Origin: Cruorifilaria tuberocauda | Lineage: Eukaryota; Nematoda; Chromadorea; Rhabditida; Onchocercidae | Direction of reading: 5' to 3' | DNA length: 64,000 nt | Assembly: GCA_013365365.1 (NCBI GenBank) | Contig: JABVXU010000251.1 | Coordinates: 1-64,000 of the forward strand | Part shown: positions 52,006 to 64,000 of the stretch, one piece after another | How positions within the stretch are numbered: the first letter of the stretch is position 1 | Layout: every line of letters starts with the position of its first letter | The notes under the pieces: generated by a model | Told to the model about the DNA's origin: nothing | The model's database searches: none | Seen by the model: only the letters and a program-made list of their open reading frames with translations | Program-made: the position numbers and the translations under genes

Positions 52006-55000
52006 ATGGATTTTGTAAAGATTGCCTCAGCCCCATTATCAGCTCCGCTTCATCTCGATATAAGGGAAGCTTTCTCAAGGGTTTGTATTTATGGGTTTCG
52101 TTTTTCGAAGTTATCACTACTAAACTTATTTGCTCTTAAGTTCCATTTCTTGAATTTCATAAATTTATGACTTATGAACATTTCGGCAAACCAGTCACGC
52201 ACTAGTTTAGATATTTTACCAATTTTGTATCTTTTCAATATCGTTTCAGTAATCCATGCACTATGCTTTCAGGTTATTTCCATATGGAAAGAACGTTGTT
52301 GTGTAGTAAACAAACGCTTATTAGGCATTGTATCAGTAAGCGAACAGGATCCTAGACGCAATAATGTATTAACTACCTCTAACATAATTTCAAGAAATGT
52401 TGAAATCCGTAAATTCATTCCTAAGTCACCTGAAATTTTTTCGACCTGTGCTTATGAAACTTCTTTTTGGTTAGATTCGTTTTATTTCTATTTATATCTT
52501 TACCGAGAATGCTCTAAATGAAATTTATCGTTTTTATTTTTATTTTTAAAGAGTTTCAAAATTTGAAAGGTTTTACATTTAGTCATATAGTTGCCACGCT
52601 CTTCTTGCAAAACATGTTAATTAGATATCTTGAAATCGCTTACATCAACTAGTAATTAAAATCGTACAGTTTAGATAATTATGTAGAATTTCGGCCTTCT
52701 GTATTGGACGAGAAGCAACATCCCCATATTTCTTTTCCATATCGTCTTGCTTTGGAAAAAGTCTCAGAGCAGCAGTGGTACGTCTGTTAAATGGTCATAT
52801 ATCACTATAATTTTCATAGTTATGAAAGTGAATATTTTAGCCACTTAATATTATTACTTTTTTTTCAGGAATTTAAGTCTTTTCGTTTCTGGCGATAAGA
52901 TCAATTATATCTGGCTGCAGAAAATGGCATTTCCGCGTTTAATAAAGTAAGTTTTTGTGTTATGACATTTTGTATTTGGTTTCATTCCAAAAATTTCACT
53001 GCTCGTTCTTCTAGATGGTTTGCTAAAATTGGTGAACAGAGGAATAACACAGTTTCGTACAGATTGGTTAACATAGAAGATTATTCCCAGTTCTATCGTG
53101 AAATCAAAAGTAAATGGGGCCGGCAAATTGCGGCAGTAAGTCTTTTCAATGGTTGAAATTTGTAATGTTGAAATTGCTATAACTGTCAGCACTGAATCGT
53201 TCGGTATAACATATTGATAGATCCAAATCAGTGATCAGTAATACTCTTTTCATGTTTTTTGAAATTTTTAAATTTTGTATCAGTTATTTTTAGAGCTGGA
53301 CAGAAAGAACGAATCCACAGAAATTTGTTTATGAAGATTGTATTATTGCAGCTTATCTACTTGTAAGTAGAAAATTTTCTGTTAAATACAGCAGAAAGTC
53401 ATTTTTAACTCTTTGCTGGAAAGTAATTTCCAGGCTTATTGGCAACAAAAAGGTTTCTCACCACGGAAATTCTGTGATATTGGCTGTGGCAATGGCTTGC
53501 TTGTGCATCTTTTGCAAAAGATGAAGGTTTGTTTTTTAGCTATAACATTATTTTGGAGGATGAGTAATTTGACTTTCATTTTTGGTCAAGAATATGAAAA
53601 AATTATCGATGTCTCATCAAATGTGATGATTTTACAGGTAAATGGTTATGGGATTGATATACGACAGCGTAAAATATGGAAGAGATTTGTCGGGACTGAT
53701 TTAAGAGAGAAAGCACTGAATCCTGAAAAAGATTTATTGAGCGATAGCGATTTTCTTATTGGGAATCATACAGATGAATTAACTCCTTGGATACCTATTT
53801 TGGCTGCTAGGTTAAATTATTTCATGAAACTTGGTTTTTTTGCAAAAAGCATATTCTTGCAGTTGCAACTTTGGTCAAAATTAATGCGCACTGTGCTCAT
53901 TTTCTCATTCTTTTTATTCCTTTTTATTGAAATTATCTGAAAACTATCGAATTTAAATGGGATTCTCAAAAATTAATACTATTTAGAAGTCATTTCATAG
54001 CTGTTAATTTCAGATCCTCAAGTAACTTTTTCTTACTGCCATGCTGTCCGTTCGATTTTTATAATCGTTTTCAAAAGAAATCTGGTATGGCTGCTACTAG
54101 TATGTATTCCTCCTATCTTCTATTTATTCGTGATATCTGTTTGAGGTAAATTTATATTACTTCGTCGTGATGAGTCTTTCTGTCAAGTTATATGAAACTT
54201 TCCTTTCTTCACTAGATTATTCTTAGAAGTTCTGGGCCGTAAAAAAGATGTTCAGGCTCGGTTATTGCCTTGAAGAAGATCGACTAAACATTCCATCAAC
54301 GAAACGATATTGTTTCTTTGGCACAGTACCTATCGGTGGCTTGGTAGAAAATGTGGAAAATGTTATAAGTAATATAATACCACATACAAGTTTACCACAT
54401 TTTGTGCCAAGAGAAAAATTTGAAAAGGTATGTTGAGTTCTGATTTAATGTAGAATTTTCTTAAGGATTCTGTAAAATCCATGATTTTGAAATAGGAGCA
54501 GTACTATAACTGGAATAGATTTTTACTATTTTCCTTTACATTTTAAAGTCTGCAAATTTATTGTGGGTCAAGTTCATAGCGCTTAGCTGATCAAAAACTG
54601 ACTTTATGATGAAAGTGTTTATATGCTCAGACATTTCAGATAAAGAATTGTTCCAAGCTTTCTCGGGACTTTCAGCAGATGCTTGCCACAAAGATATACC
54701 TGCATCTATCGCAGCTATCACCAGATAAAGCGACGATGTATGTGTTTGAATTTTTAAATTTTATTGTCTGATATTATAGATTACGAATTTCTCAATTGTT
54801 GAAAAGTACTACTCTAAGAATTTGTTGGTTGGTATGAATGGAAATTTTAATGGCAATCACCACATTAATCGTATGTTGCAGCTGTTCGGGCGGTGGGCAA
54901 TCATGCTCTCTAAAAGAAATAGCTGATCTACTAGATGAGGAGGAAAAAGCGAAGCTTCGGAATTCCAATGGTGGTTTACAAACATTTTTGAAAAATCAGC

Positions 55001-55264
55001 ATCAAATTTTCAAAGTAAGATACAGAAATTGAGTCCTTTAAATCATACTTTTCTTTTTTTAGAAATTTTCATTAAACAGAATTCGAATCCCTTGTTTGTG
55101 ATCAAAAATTTCAGATAGTTGAAGGCACTGTTTCAATTCGTAATTGGGCCAAAGAGGGCAATCGAACAATGGGAAAAAAACTGAAGACAACGGATTGTTG
55201 GTTCCATAAATATAATTCCAATGGCTGTCCATTATCAGCTGAAGACTGTTCTTATAAACATTAA
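52006..55264 (+). CDS. TRMT44: tRNA (uracil-2'-O-)-methyltransferase TRMT44
   Basis: Thirteen exons: 52006-52080, 52273-52447, 52675-52777, 52869-52946, 53015-53135, 53294-53362, 53434-53526, 53638-53810, 54014-54145, 54256-54427, 54676-54737, 54882-55014, 55115-55264; 511 residues in one frame. The end of exon 2 is the least certain. Motifs: CVVNKRLLG near the N-terminus, YEDCIIAAYLLAYW, the AdoMet-binding loop FCDIGCGNGLLVHLL, GYGIDIRQRKIW, DFLIGNHTDELTPWIPILAA, FFLLPCCPFDFYNRF and LNIPSTKRYCFFG. The C-terminal part has NGGLQTFLKNQHQIFK and ends in a CCCH-type finger, CWFHKYNSNGC then CSYKH. Known: this family (Trm44) makes 2'-O-methyluridine at position 44 of tRNA-Ser in the cytoplasm. Vertebrate TRMT44 has the same terminal finger. 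No key residue is lost. Confidence 0.92.
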
Positions 55265-56907
55265 AATTTTAAATTTTCTACGCATACTTGACTAAGTCGA
55301 ATTATATATGACTTAAATATGATGAGGTTTGACTATTGTCGATAATGCGATCTTTTTATTTTACTTTACTCTCGTCGAAAAGCTGATTTTATCATCATTG
55401 CATATAACTGTTCAAATTCATATTTCTCTATTTCCCTACTTTTTTTCAACATATTTCGAGTGACAAAATTTCAAGCAGTACAATGGTCATTGCCGACAAA
55501 CTGATGTAAGAGACATCAGTTACATTTGCTTGTGATAACCTTATATTGAAATGCTGCGTTATGTGGCTTATAGTGATTCATTATCATATTATTAAATCAC
55601 GAGATTTAGTATTATCTAGTCCGTTGGTATGTCAGTCACACATTAAGCGGCCATATTATGATGTTGCAATAGCTATTGATTAAAGTTTTCTTAGGAGGAA
55701 ATTTGTTACATTGGCGTTAAGAACCGATGCCATACAAATGAATTGCTGGTTTCTAATAGAGCATTAATGCCCTAAATCAATGAAAATTGATACATTTTGG
55801 GCAGCCAAGAATTTCACAATATTATTTATGCTTTCATTTAACAGAGAGGTAACATATGCCTTTTACAGTTTGAAAATACAGCATCTGAGTTTACAGTGTC
55901 GGATGCAAAGAATCAATAGTTATTAAATAATACAAGTAAGCATGCTGCAAATATGGAGTCAATATCAGTTCTTTATTCTTTACAAAATTTGAAAAACGGA
56001 TTTCTTCGGTTGCCTTTTTTAAGCGGAAGTCAATTTTTATTTACTTTTTTTGAAGCTATAAACAGTTCAGAAAATTTACTTCTCAAAAAGTTTTTGTTTT
56101 TAATTTAAATCTCTTGATTTAATTCTAAATTTTTATAGCATTTCAAGTGTAACCGCGATGAGTTCCGATTTTTGTTTTTGATAATCGTGAAAAATGGATG
56201 AAAACAATAATTTTTTCCTTCACAAATACGTCAGAAAGTAGAATGACTGGTAGTTATTCCTGAGGTTCATAGAATTTAAAATAATCTAACGACATCGCGA
56301 GATGTGTTTGAAATTCTACAATTTGTTTTAAATATTTACATCTTTAAAGACTAAATGTTTACAAAGATAAGCTAAAATTCTTAGAGGAGATCGATCGATG
56401 GAGAGATATTTGAGTTCAAACTGATATACCACTATCTAGCACAGTATTGGCTGCTCTTGTTGTTTCATGATAATTATTACTTCCGGAAATCGGTGACTGC
56501 TCATTTGTTCGAACACTGAAATTTGTTAAAAAGAAGCAATCCTGATTGTATTGGATATCCCATATATCGTTTTAGGCAATTCGGTAATCTTTAGGAATTC
56601 CGGAGCACTATTTTTACTGATTACTTAATTGCTAGCTTTTTTGCTAATGAATATTGACATTAAATTTTAGATGAAAATATCTGAGAGATCGATTAGACAA
56701 TTTAAATAGTCTCTTTCTCAGAAGAATGTAATTTTCCGGATTTGATCACTTCTTTAAAAACTTTGAAAATTGATTCATTTCTGATCAATAATTAAATCAT
56801 TTTTCGAATAAATTTCATTTTTTCCTCTCAACTATACCTGAATTTCATGTATGATTATCTTATCAAAGTTTTTAGCTCTTCAAACGATAAACAGGTAAAT
56901 TGATAGC
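55265..56907. other. Intergenic region between convergent genes
   Basis: About 1.64 kb between two 3' ends. AT-rich with some more balanced stretches, no long open frame, no repeat array and no recognisable RNA gene. Confidence 0.55.
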
Positions 56908-59900
56908 TTACAGACGAGGAGTTCCTTCATCATCTGCATCATGCGCATCATCGAATGATAACCTTTGTGAGTAATTATGATCTTTTGCTGCAATGCAATA
57001 AATTTATGAAGAAATATTTGAACATATAATGAAAATGAAAATATCAAATTTTATGATATTTATCGTAAAGTAAATTCCAAATCAACTTCAATATTTAAAT
57101 TCAAACTATTCATTTAATCTTTAATCTTTTGCAATTTTCTTTTTTCAAAATAACTTTTTAAAGTAACACACCAATGAATGTTCCTTCCGGTGTATAAATG
57201 GTATCAATATTTTCTTTGGTGAATCGATTTCGTCCTTGTTCAAGATATAACGAAATAACCGAACGTGTCATCACATCATCACCTGAAATACATTTTATCA
57301 GATATGCATGATTTCCTTTCAATATTGAAATATCAAATTTGAGTGATTTACACTTTTTTTTTCTTCAAGTTTAATGGACCGAAAGGATTTACTTAATTCA
57401 CTATATTTACTTATTTACTACATTAACTTATTAATATTTACTTTAACATTCACTTCTACTTCCATACTTTTTTAACGCATTACTTCGGTCAAACTTAAAG
57501 TTGCAAAAATATCAGTCTAAGAGTTAATTTTAATCTTTTCAAGAATTTTTATCACCTCCATTAAATTATTATCAAGAATAATGATATTAAAAAACAATCA
57601 GATTATTTGTACGGGTATCATAAATGATAAGCAAATTTTTCTTACATATATATCAAACTTAACATTTATTTGATCATTTAGTTAACTTATAATTAATTTA
57701 TCAATTGTTTATCAGTTATATATTTATTAAATCAGAGTTCATCAATTATTTGATTAATTTATTTTATGAAAATTTCAAAAAATGCTCGAAATAAAATCAT
57801 AAAACTTTTTAAGCTTTTTAATGACTTAATTTCATACGTGATGATCGATTTGACGTAGCTGAAGATGGCGGACGTCGTTCACTTTGACATAAACGAGTGG
57901 AGGAAATATTTAGTGATTGCGGTGTACGATGTTTCCTTAAAAACAAAAAACATTTTAGTTTAATTAATTTTCAAAAAAAAATTTAACTTTTTTTTATACC
58001 CAAAAAAAGCATTTAGTATTACCTTTATTACTTTGTTTATAAATTATTTAGTAATTTGTTCATTGTTTATAAATTATTCATTATTATTTATTAATTTTTT
58101 AATTAAATTTATTTATTCATTGTTAGTAATATTATAAGTAATATTTCAGCAGGATAATATTTAGTAAAACTTAATTCATAATATTAAGGCTATTAATTTT
58201 ATTAGTTCATTTTACTGAAATCTTTTAAGCGAATTAATAGGTTTAGATTAGTAATATGTTTTATTAAATATTATGATATTAATAATCATCTTTATTACTT
58301 CGTTATTTATTAATATTTATTTATAAATTATTTATTATTTATAAATTACTTGAGTTGTTTATTATAATAATATTGATATTAAGTAAAAAATATATTCATA
58401 AATAATTATTAAATAATAGTAAATAATAGATAAATTATAAATAATAGAAAAATTTTTATTCAAAATTGGTAAATAATTAATCAAATTTATTAGTTGTATG
58501 AGGTTGTTTTACTGATATTTTTTGAGTGAATTAATAGATTTAGTAATATGACTTCTTAAGTTATGATACTAAAATGATACTTATAATAATATTAAATAAA
58601 TTAAATAAAAATATATTTCATAAATAATTATTAAATAATAATGAATAATCTATAAATAATAAATAAATTGATAAATAATTAACAAATATAAATTTAGAAT
58701 TTTTTTTTTTGAATAACAACTTAATTTCACATAATTTTTTTTCTTACATTATAGAATTAGTTTTTATAAAATTAGGCTCTCCCTCCGATGTTGACGATTC
58801 CATTTCCTCAATTTTATATCGTAATAAATCATTCTCTTTTAACATCGATTCAGACATTACCGCTTGATTACGTGCCGAACGTTGTAACTCTTCAAATTTC
58901 GTTGTCAAAACTCTGCAAAAAGAAAAAAAAGAAATTAGGAAATTTCAAACAAAGAAAAAAGAAGACTTTGTTAAAATTGAAATTAATTTAAATTTAGCAT
59001 AATTTTTACAAAATTTTCAAATTTAATAACATTTAAGTTTAAGTTAACTAATGGCTAATATCTATTAAGCTTTACAATTTTCAAAAAGTACGATATATAA
59101 TATATTAATTAATTAATTGCATACTTTTCTGCAATAGTTTTTTTCTTTTTGATCCACCAAAGATTTTAAAGCTTACGAATGTAATGTTTTAGTTTAATAA
59201 AATTGAAAGTAGTTCATTGTAAATTTAGCAAAATTTTTTTGTAATATTAAATATAAGAAATATCATTAGCTAACGATTGATTATATTAGTTAATAAATCA
59301 ATAGCATACTTTTCGGTGTTAGTTTTTTGATCCACCAATATTTTCAGCTCATGAACACGATGCTTTAATTTGCTTATTTCAATATCTTTCATTGGTATCT
59401 CTTCCACTTTTAACTGTAATTTTGCATTCGAATGTCGCAATGTTTTAATTTCAGTTGATTTAATTTCCAATGCCGTATTCAAACTGCTAATCTCTTTCGA
59501 CAACTCCTAAAATTTACATCTTTCATTGTTTGTTTTTCAGAGAAAATATTATCAGAGAGATTATAATTATCAGAGAAGTTATCAGAGGAATTGTAATTAT
59601 CAGAAAAGTTGGGGAAATTATCAGAGGGATTGTAATTATCAGAGAAGTTATCAGAGGAATTGTAATTATCAGAAAAGTTGGAGAAATTATCAGAGAGATT
59701 GTAATTATCAGAGAAAAGAGAAAATATTGTCAGAGAAATTGTAAATTAATTCAAAATTCCAAATGCGATATATCACGAATTTCCAATATTCCCATTAACT
59801 CATTTTCAATTTATTTAATTTCATATTTCCAATTCTAATTCTAATTCTGCATTTCTAATCCTCTATCAAATATCATTTCAAATTCAATTCCAAAGCAAAA

Positions 59901-62731
59901 GATACAAAAAAAAATTAATTTCCATTGAAATCTCAGATGATAACGTTATCACTTTATTACCTTCTATCATATCTCTTAATTAATTCAAAATAAAAAAGAG
60001 ATGTAAAAAGTTATTTTTAGAATGAAATTTTATAAAATTTACCGCAACTTTTTCATTTGTATCTTTGCTTAATGTTGCTTCAAGATTTTTCTTATCACGT
60101 ATCAATTCTTCCACAGCTTTTTCCGCTTCCGCCAATTTATTATCCAAATTTGAGCATTGAAGTTGATTGGATCGACTGAGACGCTCAATTTCCGCTTGAT
60201 GAATGCAACGTTGCTCGTCCAATGTCCGCACTAATTCATCGTTACATTCTAATAACTTAAAGTAAACAAGCAATTAATTATAATTACAATTAACTAATTA
60301 ATTTCAAAATTTAATTTATTACTTGTAATTTATTTTTAGAAAATGTTGAATTCAAAAAAAATGAAGGGTTTATCGTAACTTTTCATTAGTTTTAATAATA
60401 ATAAGTTAAATTTTAAAATTAATTCTAATAATTAGATTAAATTGATTCTAATAATTTCATTAATTCTAATAATAGTAATAACAAGTTAAATTTTAAGATA
60501 AAAGTGAAGAAACAATTTTTACTTTGTATCTTTACTTTTAAAAGAAATGAAGGACTTATCGAAAATTTTTCACATTTGTATCTTTACTTAGGTATTTAAA
60601 CAGTAAGTAAAGATACACAAATATAAAATGCTTTAGGTAATTTCCCATTCATTCTATTTAATCACTATCAAAAAAAATTAATTTATTATTGAATTTAAAA
60701 TAATTAAATTTGAATAATTTCAAGTGGTAAACAGGAGATTCATCAAATTTAGATATAATGATAAGATCAGACTGTGATAAAATTAAGTGATAAAATTTTT
60801 AATCCGCTGTTTTTTATTTTTTATTAAAATTTCAATTTTAATTTTTTTCCCCTTTCTAGCTAAATGTAATCGAAATTTATTTCAAATATATTTCAATAGC
60901 TCTTCAGATTTATAATTTTTTCGTATAATTTAACTTTTTCATTAACAGATTTCAAATTTATAAAATAGGAAATCGATTACCGAAGTAATAATTATTTTAG
61001 ATTAAAGTTTTTCATCTGAAAAAAATCGACTTAAAGCTTATAAAATTATTTATGGTAATATTAATCTTTGTAAATAATTATTTATAATTAAAAAGTAAAT
61101 GATAATGTTTTTTTTGCGTTAAGAAATCTTAATAAAATTTAAATTTAAATTAAACTGTATAATATAAAGAAAAAAACTAATTATAGTTAAGAAATAAAAT
61201 AAAGAAAAAAAACAAATAAACTGTACTTTTAATACTTTTACTACTTTGAATTAATACTTTTAATTTATCATTATCTTAATTGGAATTTTCTTTTTCCCTC
61301 CTAACAATCAAAAGTTTTGCAAAGGCTAAATTTTAGTAATTTTAAAAGTAATGAGGATATTTTGCCTTAGAAAATAGGCCAGTGATATGTAATCACTGAA
61401 AATCATAGCTCTCCGATCGAGCATAAATGATCGTATCTTTTGCCGAATGTTTGGATCACTTTTCGAAATTACTATCGTAAATAAATGGCAAGAATGAAGA
61501 CTGTAACATTTTGATCATTTTAAATAGATAAAATATTTCTTCACTTTAAAAGTAGCTATTTAAAATTTTATAATATAGAATTAACATTTAAGATTTAAAG
61601 TAATTTCAGGTAGATAGTATATTTTATCATTTGAAATAGATAAGACATTTTAAAAACAGTTATTTAATTTGATAATTTTAATCCTCCTCATGATAATTTT
61701 TTCTTTTTCCTCAACTCTTTCACTCTTTCTCTCTCTCTCTCTTTTCCTCGCTCATTTTCCCAAATAAACTAATTTTAAATTACAATTTTGGTAATTTCAA
61801 AAGTAATAACAAGATATTTTGCCTTGGAAAATAGGCCAGTGATATGTAATCATTGAAAATCATAGTTCTCCGACTGAGCATAAATGATCATATCTTTATT
61901 ATCTCTAATAATTATTTACAAGAAAATCACTTTTGAATGAATTAATTTCAAAATTTTCTTAATAATTCTACAGATTATTCGCAATTATAATTATTCGTAA
62001 TAATAATAATTCTTTATAATAATAATATTTCTTTATAAGAAATAATAAGTAAATTATACCGATTTGTTACATTTAAAAGAAATGAAATTGAACAGATATA
62101 CTAATATCTCGATATTAAATTTAAGTATTTAAGTAATAAAACAAATATTAATTATGCTTTATACATAATTACACTTTTTATACACAATGATAAAGGTAGG
62201 AATAAAATTTCAATTTAGAAATATTTGAAAAAAAATTTAATTTCAACTTTTTTTTTCTTTGTCAAAGATTATTTTATAATATTTCATTATTCAGCATATT
62301 CACTCTGTTTTAATTGAATAAATTTTTAATTTAATTAATTTAATTAAACAATAACTTTTCAATCAAATCATTTCTAATTTAATTAAAATCAAAATTTGAA
62401 AAAGCTTAAATGATAAGAGAAAGAAAAGCTTATCACATACCTGTTTTTCATATCGTTCTTTTACAGAATTCAATTCATCTTCATGATTTCGCTTCACTGT
62501 AAATAAAATAATCAGAAATACCAAAATGATAAATAATGATAAAAGAATGACTGATGATGATTGCAGTAAGGTAACTGTTGCTGCAGATGATGCTGCAGTT
62601 GTTGTGCATGCAAGTAAAATAATGTAAATTGTTGTTGATGAAAATAGTGATATGAAAATAAATGGTAATATAATAATAAGACCAGGTGTTTTCAAACGTA
62701 TTACATTTGGTATCATGCAGAATATTGGCAT
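56908..62731 (-). CDS. Membrane-anchored coiled-coil protein, family unknown
   Basis: Seven minus-strand exons with matching phases: 62441-62731, 60043-60255, 59310-59506, 58748-58912, 57838-57935, 57172-57282, 56908-56987; 384 residues. Two hydrophobic stretches lie near the N-terminus (about residues 17-41, GLIIILPFIFISLFSSTTIY, and about 60-78, VILLSLFIILVFLIILF), followed by VKRNHEDELNSVKERYEKQ. A long coiled coil follows (residues about 85-285; for example LVRTLDEQRCIHQAEIERL and ISKLKHRVHELKILVDQ). A basic Ser/Pro-rich linker (KHRTPQSLNISSTRL) and an acidic tail (FDDAHDADDEGTPRL) end it. Inferred: a membrane anchor with a cytoplasmic rod. The ENDLLRYKIEEME part recalls MTUS/ATIP coiled coils, too weakly for a name. 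The first intron is 2.2 kb, so exon 1 is less certain than the rest. Confidence 0.65.
58020..58700. repeat. AT-only low-complexity intron
   Basis: Nearly pure A/T with many variants of TTATTTATAAATTATT-like units, within the intron between exons 57838-57935 and 58748-58912 of the coiled-coil gene. No exon is visible in it. Confidence 0.8.
59535..59745. repeat. TTATCAGAGA-type minisatellite
   Basis: About 210 bases built of TTATCAGAGA(A)GTT / ATTGTAATTATCAGA units. Higher-order copies of roughly 72 bases are nearly identical (compare 59566-59635 with 59638-59705). It lies in a coiled-coil-gene intron, and its open frames (YQRNCNYQKS and similar) are repeat artefacts. Confidence 0.85.
61328..61440. 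repeat. Intronic direct repeat, copy 1 (about 110 bases)
   Basis: Contains TTTTGCCTTAGAAAATAGGC and then CAGTGATATGTAATCACTGA; it matches copy 2 at 61781-61898 with scattered differences. It lies in the 2.2-kb first intron of the coiled-coil gene. The inner ATCACTGA with CAGTGATAT could form a small hairpin. Confidence 0.8.
61781..61898. repeat. Intronic direct repeat, copy 2
   Basis: Reads TTTTGCCTTGGAAAATAGGC, then CAGTGATATGTAATCATTGA and GAGCATAAATGATCATATCT, parallel to copy 1 about 455 bases earlier. Similar CT-rich sequence (TTTTCTTTTTCCCTC or TTTCTTTTTCCTC) precedes both, so the duplicated block may be longer. Confidence 0.8.
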
Positions 62732-62739
62732 CTTTTGGA

Positions 62740-62838
62740 TAACGGAATAACGGAATAGAAATCGGAATAGGAATAGGAATAGGAATAGGAATAGTAACAG
62801 TAGTAGTAATAGAAATAGTAATAGTAATAGAATAGGTA
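62740..62838. repeat. (GGAATA)n hexanucleotide microsatellite
   Basis: Runs of GGAATA degrade into AGTAATAGA units directly 5' of the coiled-coil gene start codon (minus strand), that is, in its promoter or 5' UTR. Confidence 0.9.
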
Positions 62839-63901
62839 AGAGAAAAAGATGAAAAGAAATAACGGATGAATATTAATTAATTATTAATAATAAGTAAATT
62901 ATTCCTTTTACTTTAAGCTTTTTCTTGTTTGTTTATTTTTTAAATTGAATTAAATAAGGTAAATTAATAGCAGTAAGCTTAAATAGTAAGCTAAGAAAGA
63001 ACACAGAAGTTTATTTGAAATTGAAACTTAGAATTTAAATATTGTGGAAATGTCACAGAAAGCGCAATAACATTCGGGGAAAGCAAGAATTGTTAATGAA
63101 CAAAATGATTAAAACCCCCAAAAATGATCACTACCCTTTCACCGTTTCTCTCTCCCTTTCTCTCTCTCTCTCTCTCTCTCTCTTCCTTTCTTTCATCATT
63201 CCCGTAGAAGGAAACTGAAAGAAATAGTATTTTGAAGGTTATGAAAACACCATGAGAACTGAAAGTTGTACTAAAACTAGTAAACTACTCTGAATTAGAG
63301 AAATTGGAATAAGAGGTCAAAGGACAGTGATAGTGAACAAACGAACGTGGTAAGGAAAAAAACTGTAAGTACAAAAACTAAAAGTACTAGAACTAACAAA
63401 AAATTTGACTAATTGTCTAACAAAGTAATTAACTAAGAGTAACAAAAATTTTACTAGAAATTTTGAAATAAGAGGTCAAAGGAGAAGTGATATTGAACAA
63501 ACAGATAATATGATAAATAGAAGAGAAGAAAAATTTGATAAGAAATAGAAAACTAATCAAATTAATCAAAATTATCAAAATTGATTATAAAGATTTTCAA
63601 TTTCATATAAATTAGAAAATAAAATTTCAATTATCATTTTGAGAAATCTTTCAAATTTACATATCACACTTATAGATCAGATCAATAAACTTGTAAAACG
63701 ATAATCGTTTCCGTTTGATATGATATGATATGATAATATTAAATGCTTGTTTAAATAAAATTTTAATTTTGATTTAAATTTTAATTTAGCACAGAAAAGA
63801 ATTAAAAGATAGCTAAATTGAAAATTACTTTTAATTCTCAAAAAGTAAACTAATTACAGTAACAAAGATGAAATGCTAATGAATTGCTGAATTCATGAGC
63901 C

Positions 63902-63949
63902 AATGAAGGTCATTTTATCTTCCATAATAAAGAGAAAATGACCTTCATT
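63902..63949. repeat. Inverted repeat near the window end
   Basis: AATGAAGGTCATTTT (63902-63916) is the exact reverse complement of 63935-63949, with an 18-base spacer that adds further pairing (TCTT with AAGA). It could be a hairpin or one end of a palindromic element. Confidence 0.85.
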
Positions 63950-64000
63950 AGTTTCCAAAATATCTTAAAATTTGCATAATCCGATATTTCACCGCTTTGA

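Larger units (their letters stand above)
62732..64000. other. Right flank, no gene seen
   Basis: AT-rich sequence upstream of the coiled-coil gene, with the GGAATA repeat, a (CT)n tract (about 63141-63184), two similar copies of AAATTGGAATAAGAGGTCAA / TTGAAATAAGAGGTCAAAGG (near 63300 and 63460) and a hairpin at 63902-63949. No coding exon was found. Confidence 0.55.

Noticed and set aside
59526..59838. Forward frames reading YQRNCNYQKS-like repeats
   Set aside because: They translate a minisatellite inside a minus-strand intron.
62363..62731. Reading the first coiled-coil-gene exon past its donor to 62363
   Set aside because: A good GTATGT donor at 62440 and matching phase with the exon at 60255 favour splicing.

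Overview
The window reads as AT-rich nuclear DNA of a nematode, most likely a filarial or related spirurid worm. Every recognisable protein is split into short exons (about 50-450 bases) by introns with GT...TTTCAG/TTTTAG ends. Several start codons lie within a few bases to about 25 bases after a TTTCAG-like acceptor, which is the layout expected of spliced-leader trans-splicing. Intergenic DNA and introns are full of A/T microsatellites. Proteins match animal housekeeping families, with nematode-specific types such as a cuticlin that carries a von Willebrand A (vWA) domain. I see no bacterial, viral or CRISPR content and no tRNA or rRNA gene. Exon joins were made by hand. For eight of the named genes the phases and total length were checked to give an uninterrupted reading frame; the BRE1 join was not checked that way.

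Layout. 1-1868: microsatellite-rich flank. 1869-8024 (+): vWA plus ZP-domain cuticlin (cut-6 type), followed after 123 bases by an unrecognised small gene at 8148-10832 (+), whose first intron carries a 1.17-kb terminal-inverted-repeat element. 13349-14990 (-): Rab35 GTPase. 16551-17495 (+): ribosomal protein L23 with a possible box C/D snoRNA in its intron. 17681-18174: unresolved small gene. 18283-20296 (-): COP9 signalosome subunit 5. 21357-23633 (+): LSM12 with a microsatellite-encoded poly-threonine N-terminus and a GC-AG intron. 25049-26524 (+): eEF1A lysine methyltransferase 1. 28074-32178 (+): Roquin/RLE-1 ubiquitin ligase that appears to have lost its CCCH finger. 34068-36655 (+): STRAD-type pseudokinase with two odd splice donors. 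40310-46943 (-): BRE1/RNF20-type histone H2B ubiquitin ligase in about 21 exons, preceded at 47224-47990 by a small unknown gene. 49663-51451 (+): two-RRM RNA-binding protein. 52006-55264 (+): TRMT44-type tRNA Um44 methyltransferase. 56908-62731 (-): membrane-anchored coiled-coil protein. 62732-64000: repeats and a hairpin.

How the genes relate. This is an ordinary eukaryotic neighbourhood, not one dedicated pathway. Themes recur, though: ubiquitin and ubiquitin-like control (CSN5, Roquin, BRE1), RNA and translation control (L23, LSM12, RRM protein, TRMT44, eEF1A methyltransferase, Roquin) and cell polarity or membrane traffic (Rab35, STRAD). Some close same-strand pairs (cut-6 plus its neighbour, the small gene plus BRE1, RRM protein plus TRMT44) could be operons.

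The parts most worth a second look are the inverted-repeat element, the decayed duplicate of BRE1 exon 2, the non-canonical STRAD and LSM12 introns, the missing Roquin zinc finger, the intronic snoRNA candidate and the unresolved locus at 17.7-18.2 kb. I did not find a clearly new biological system.
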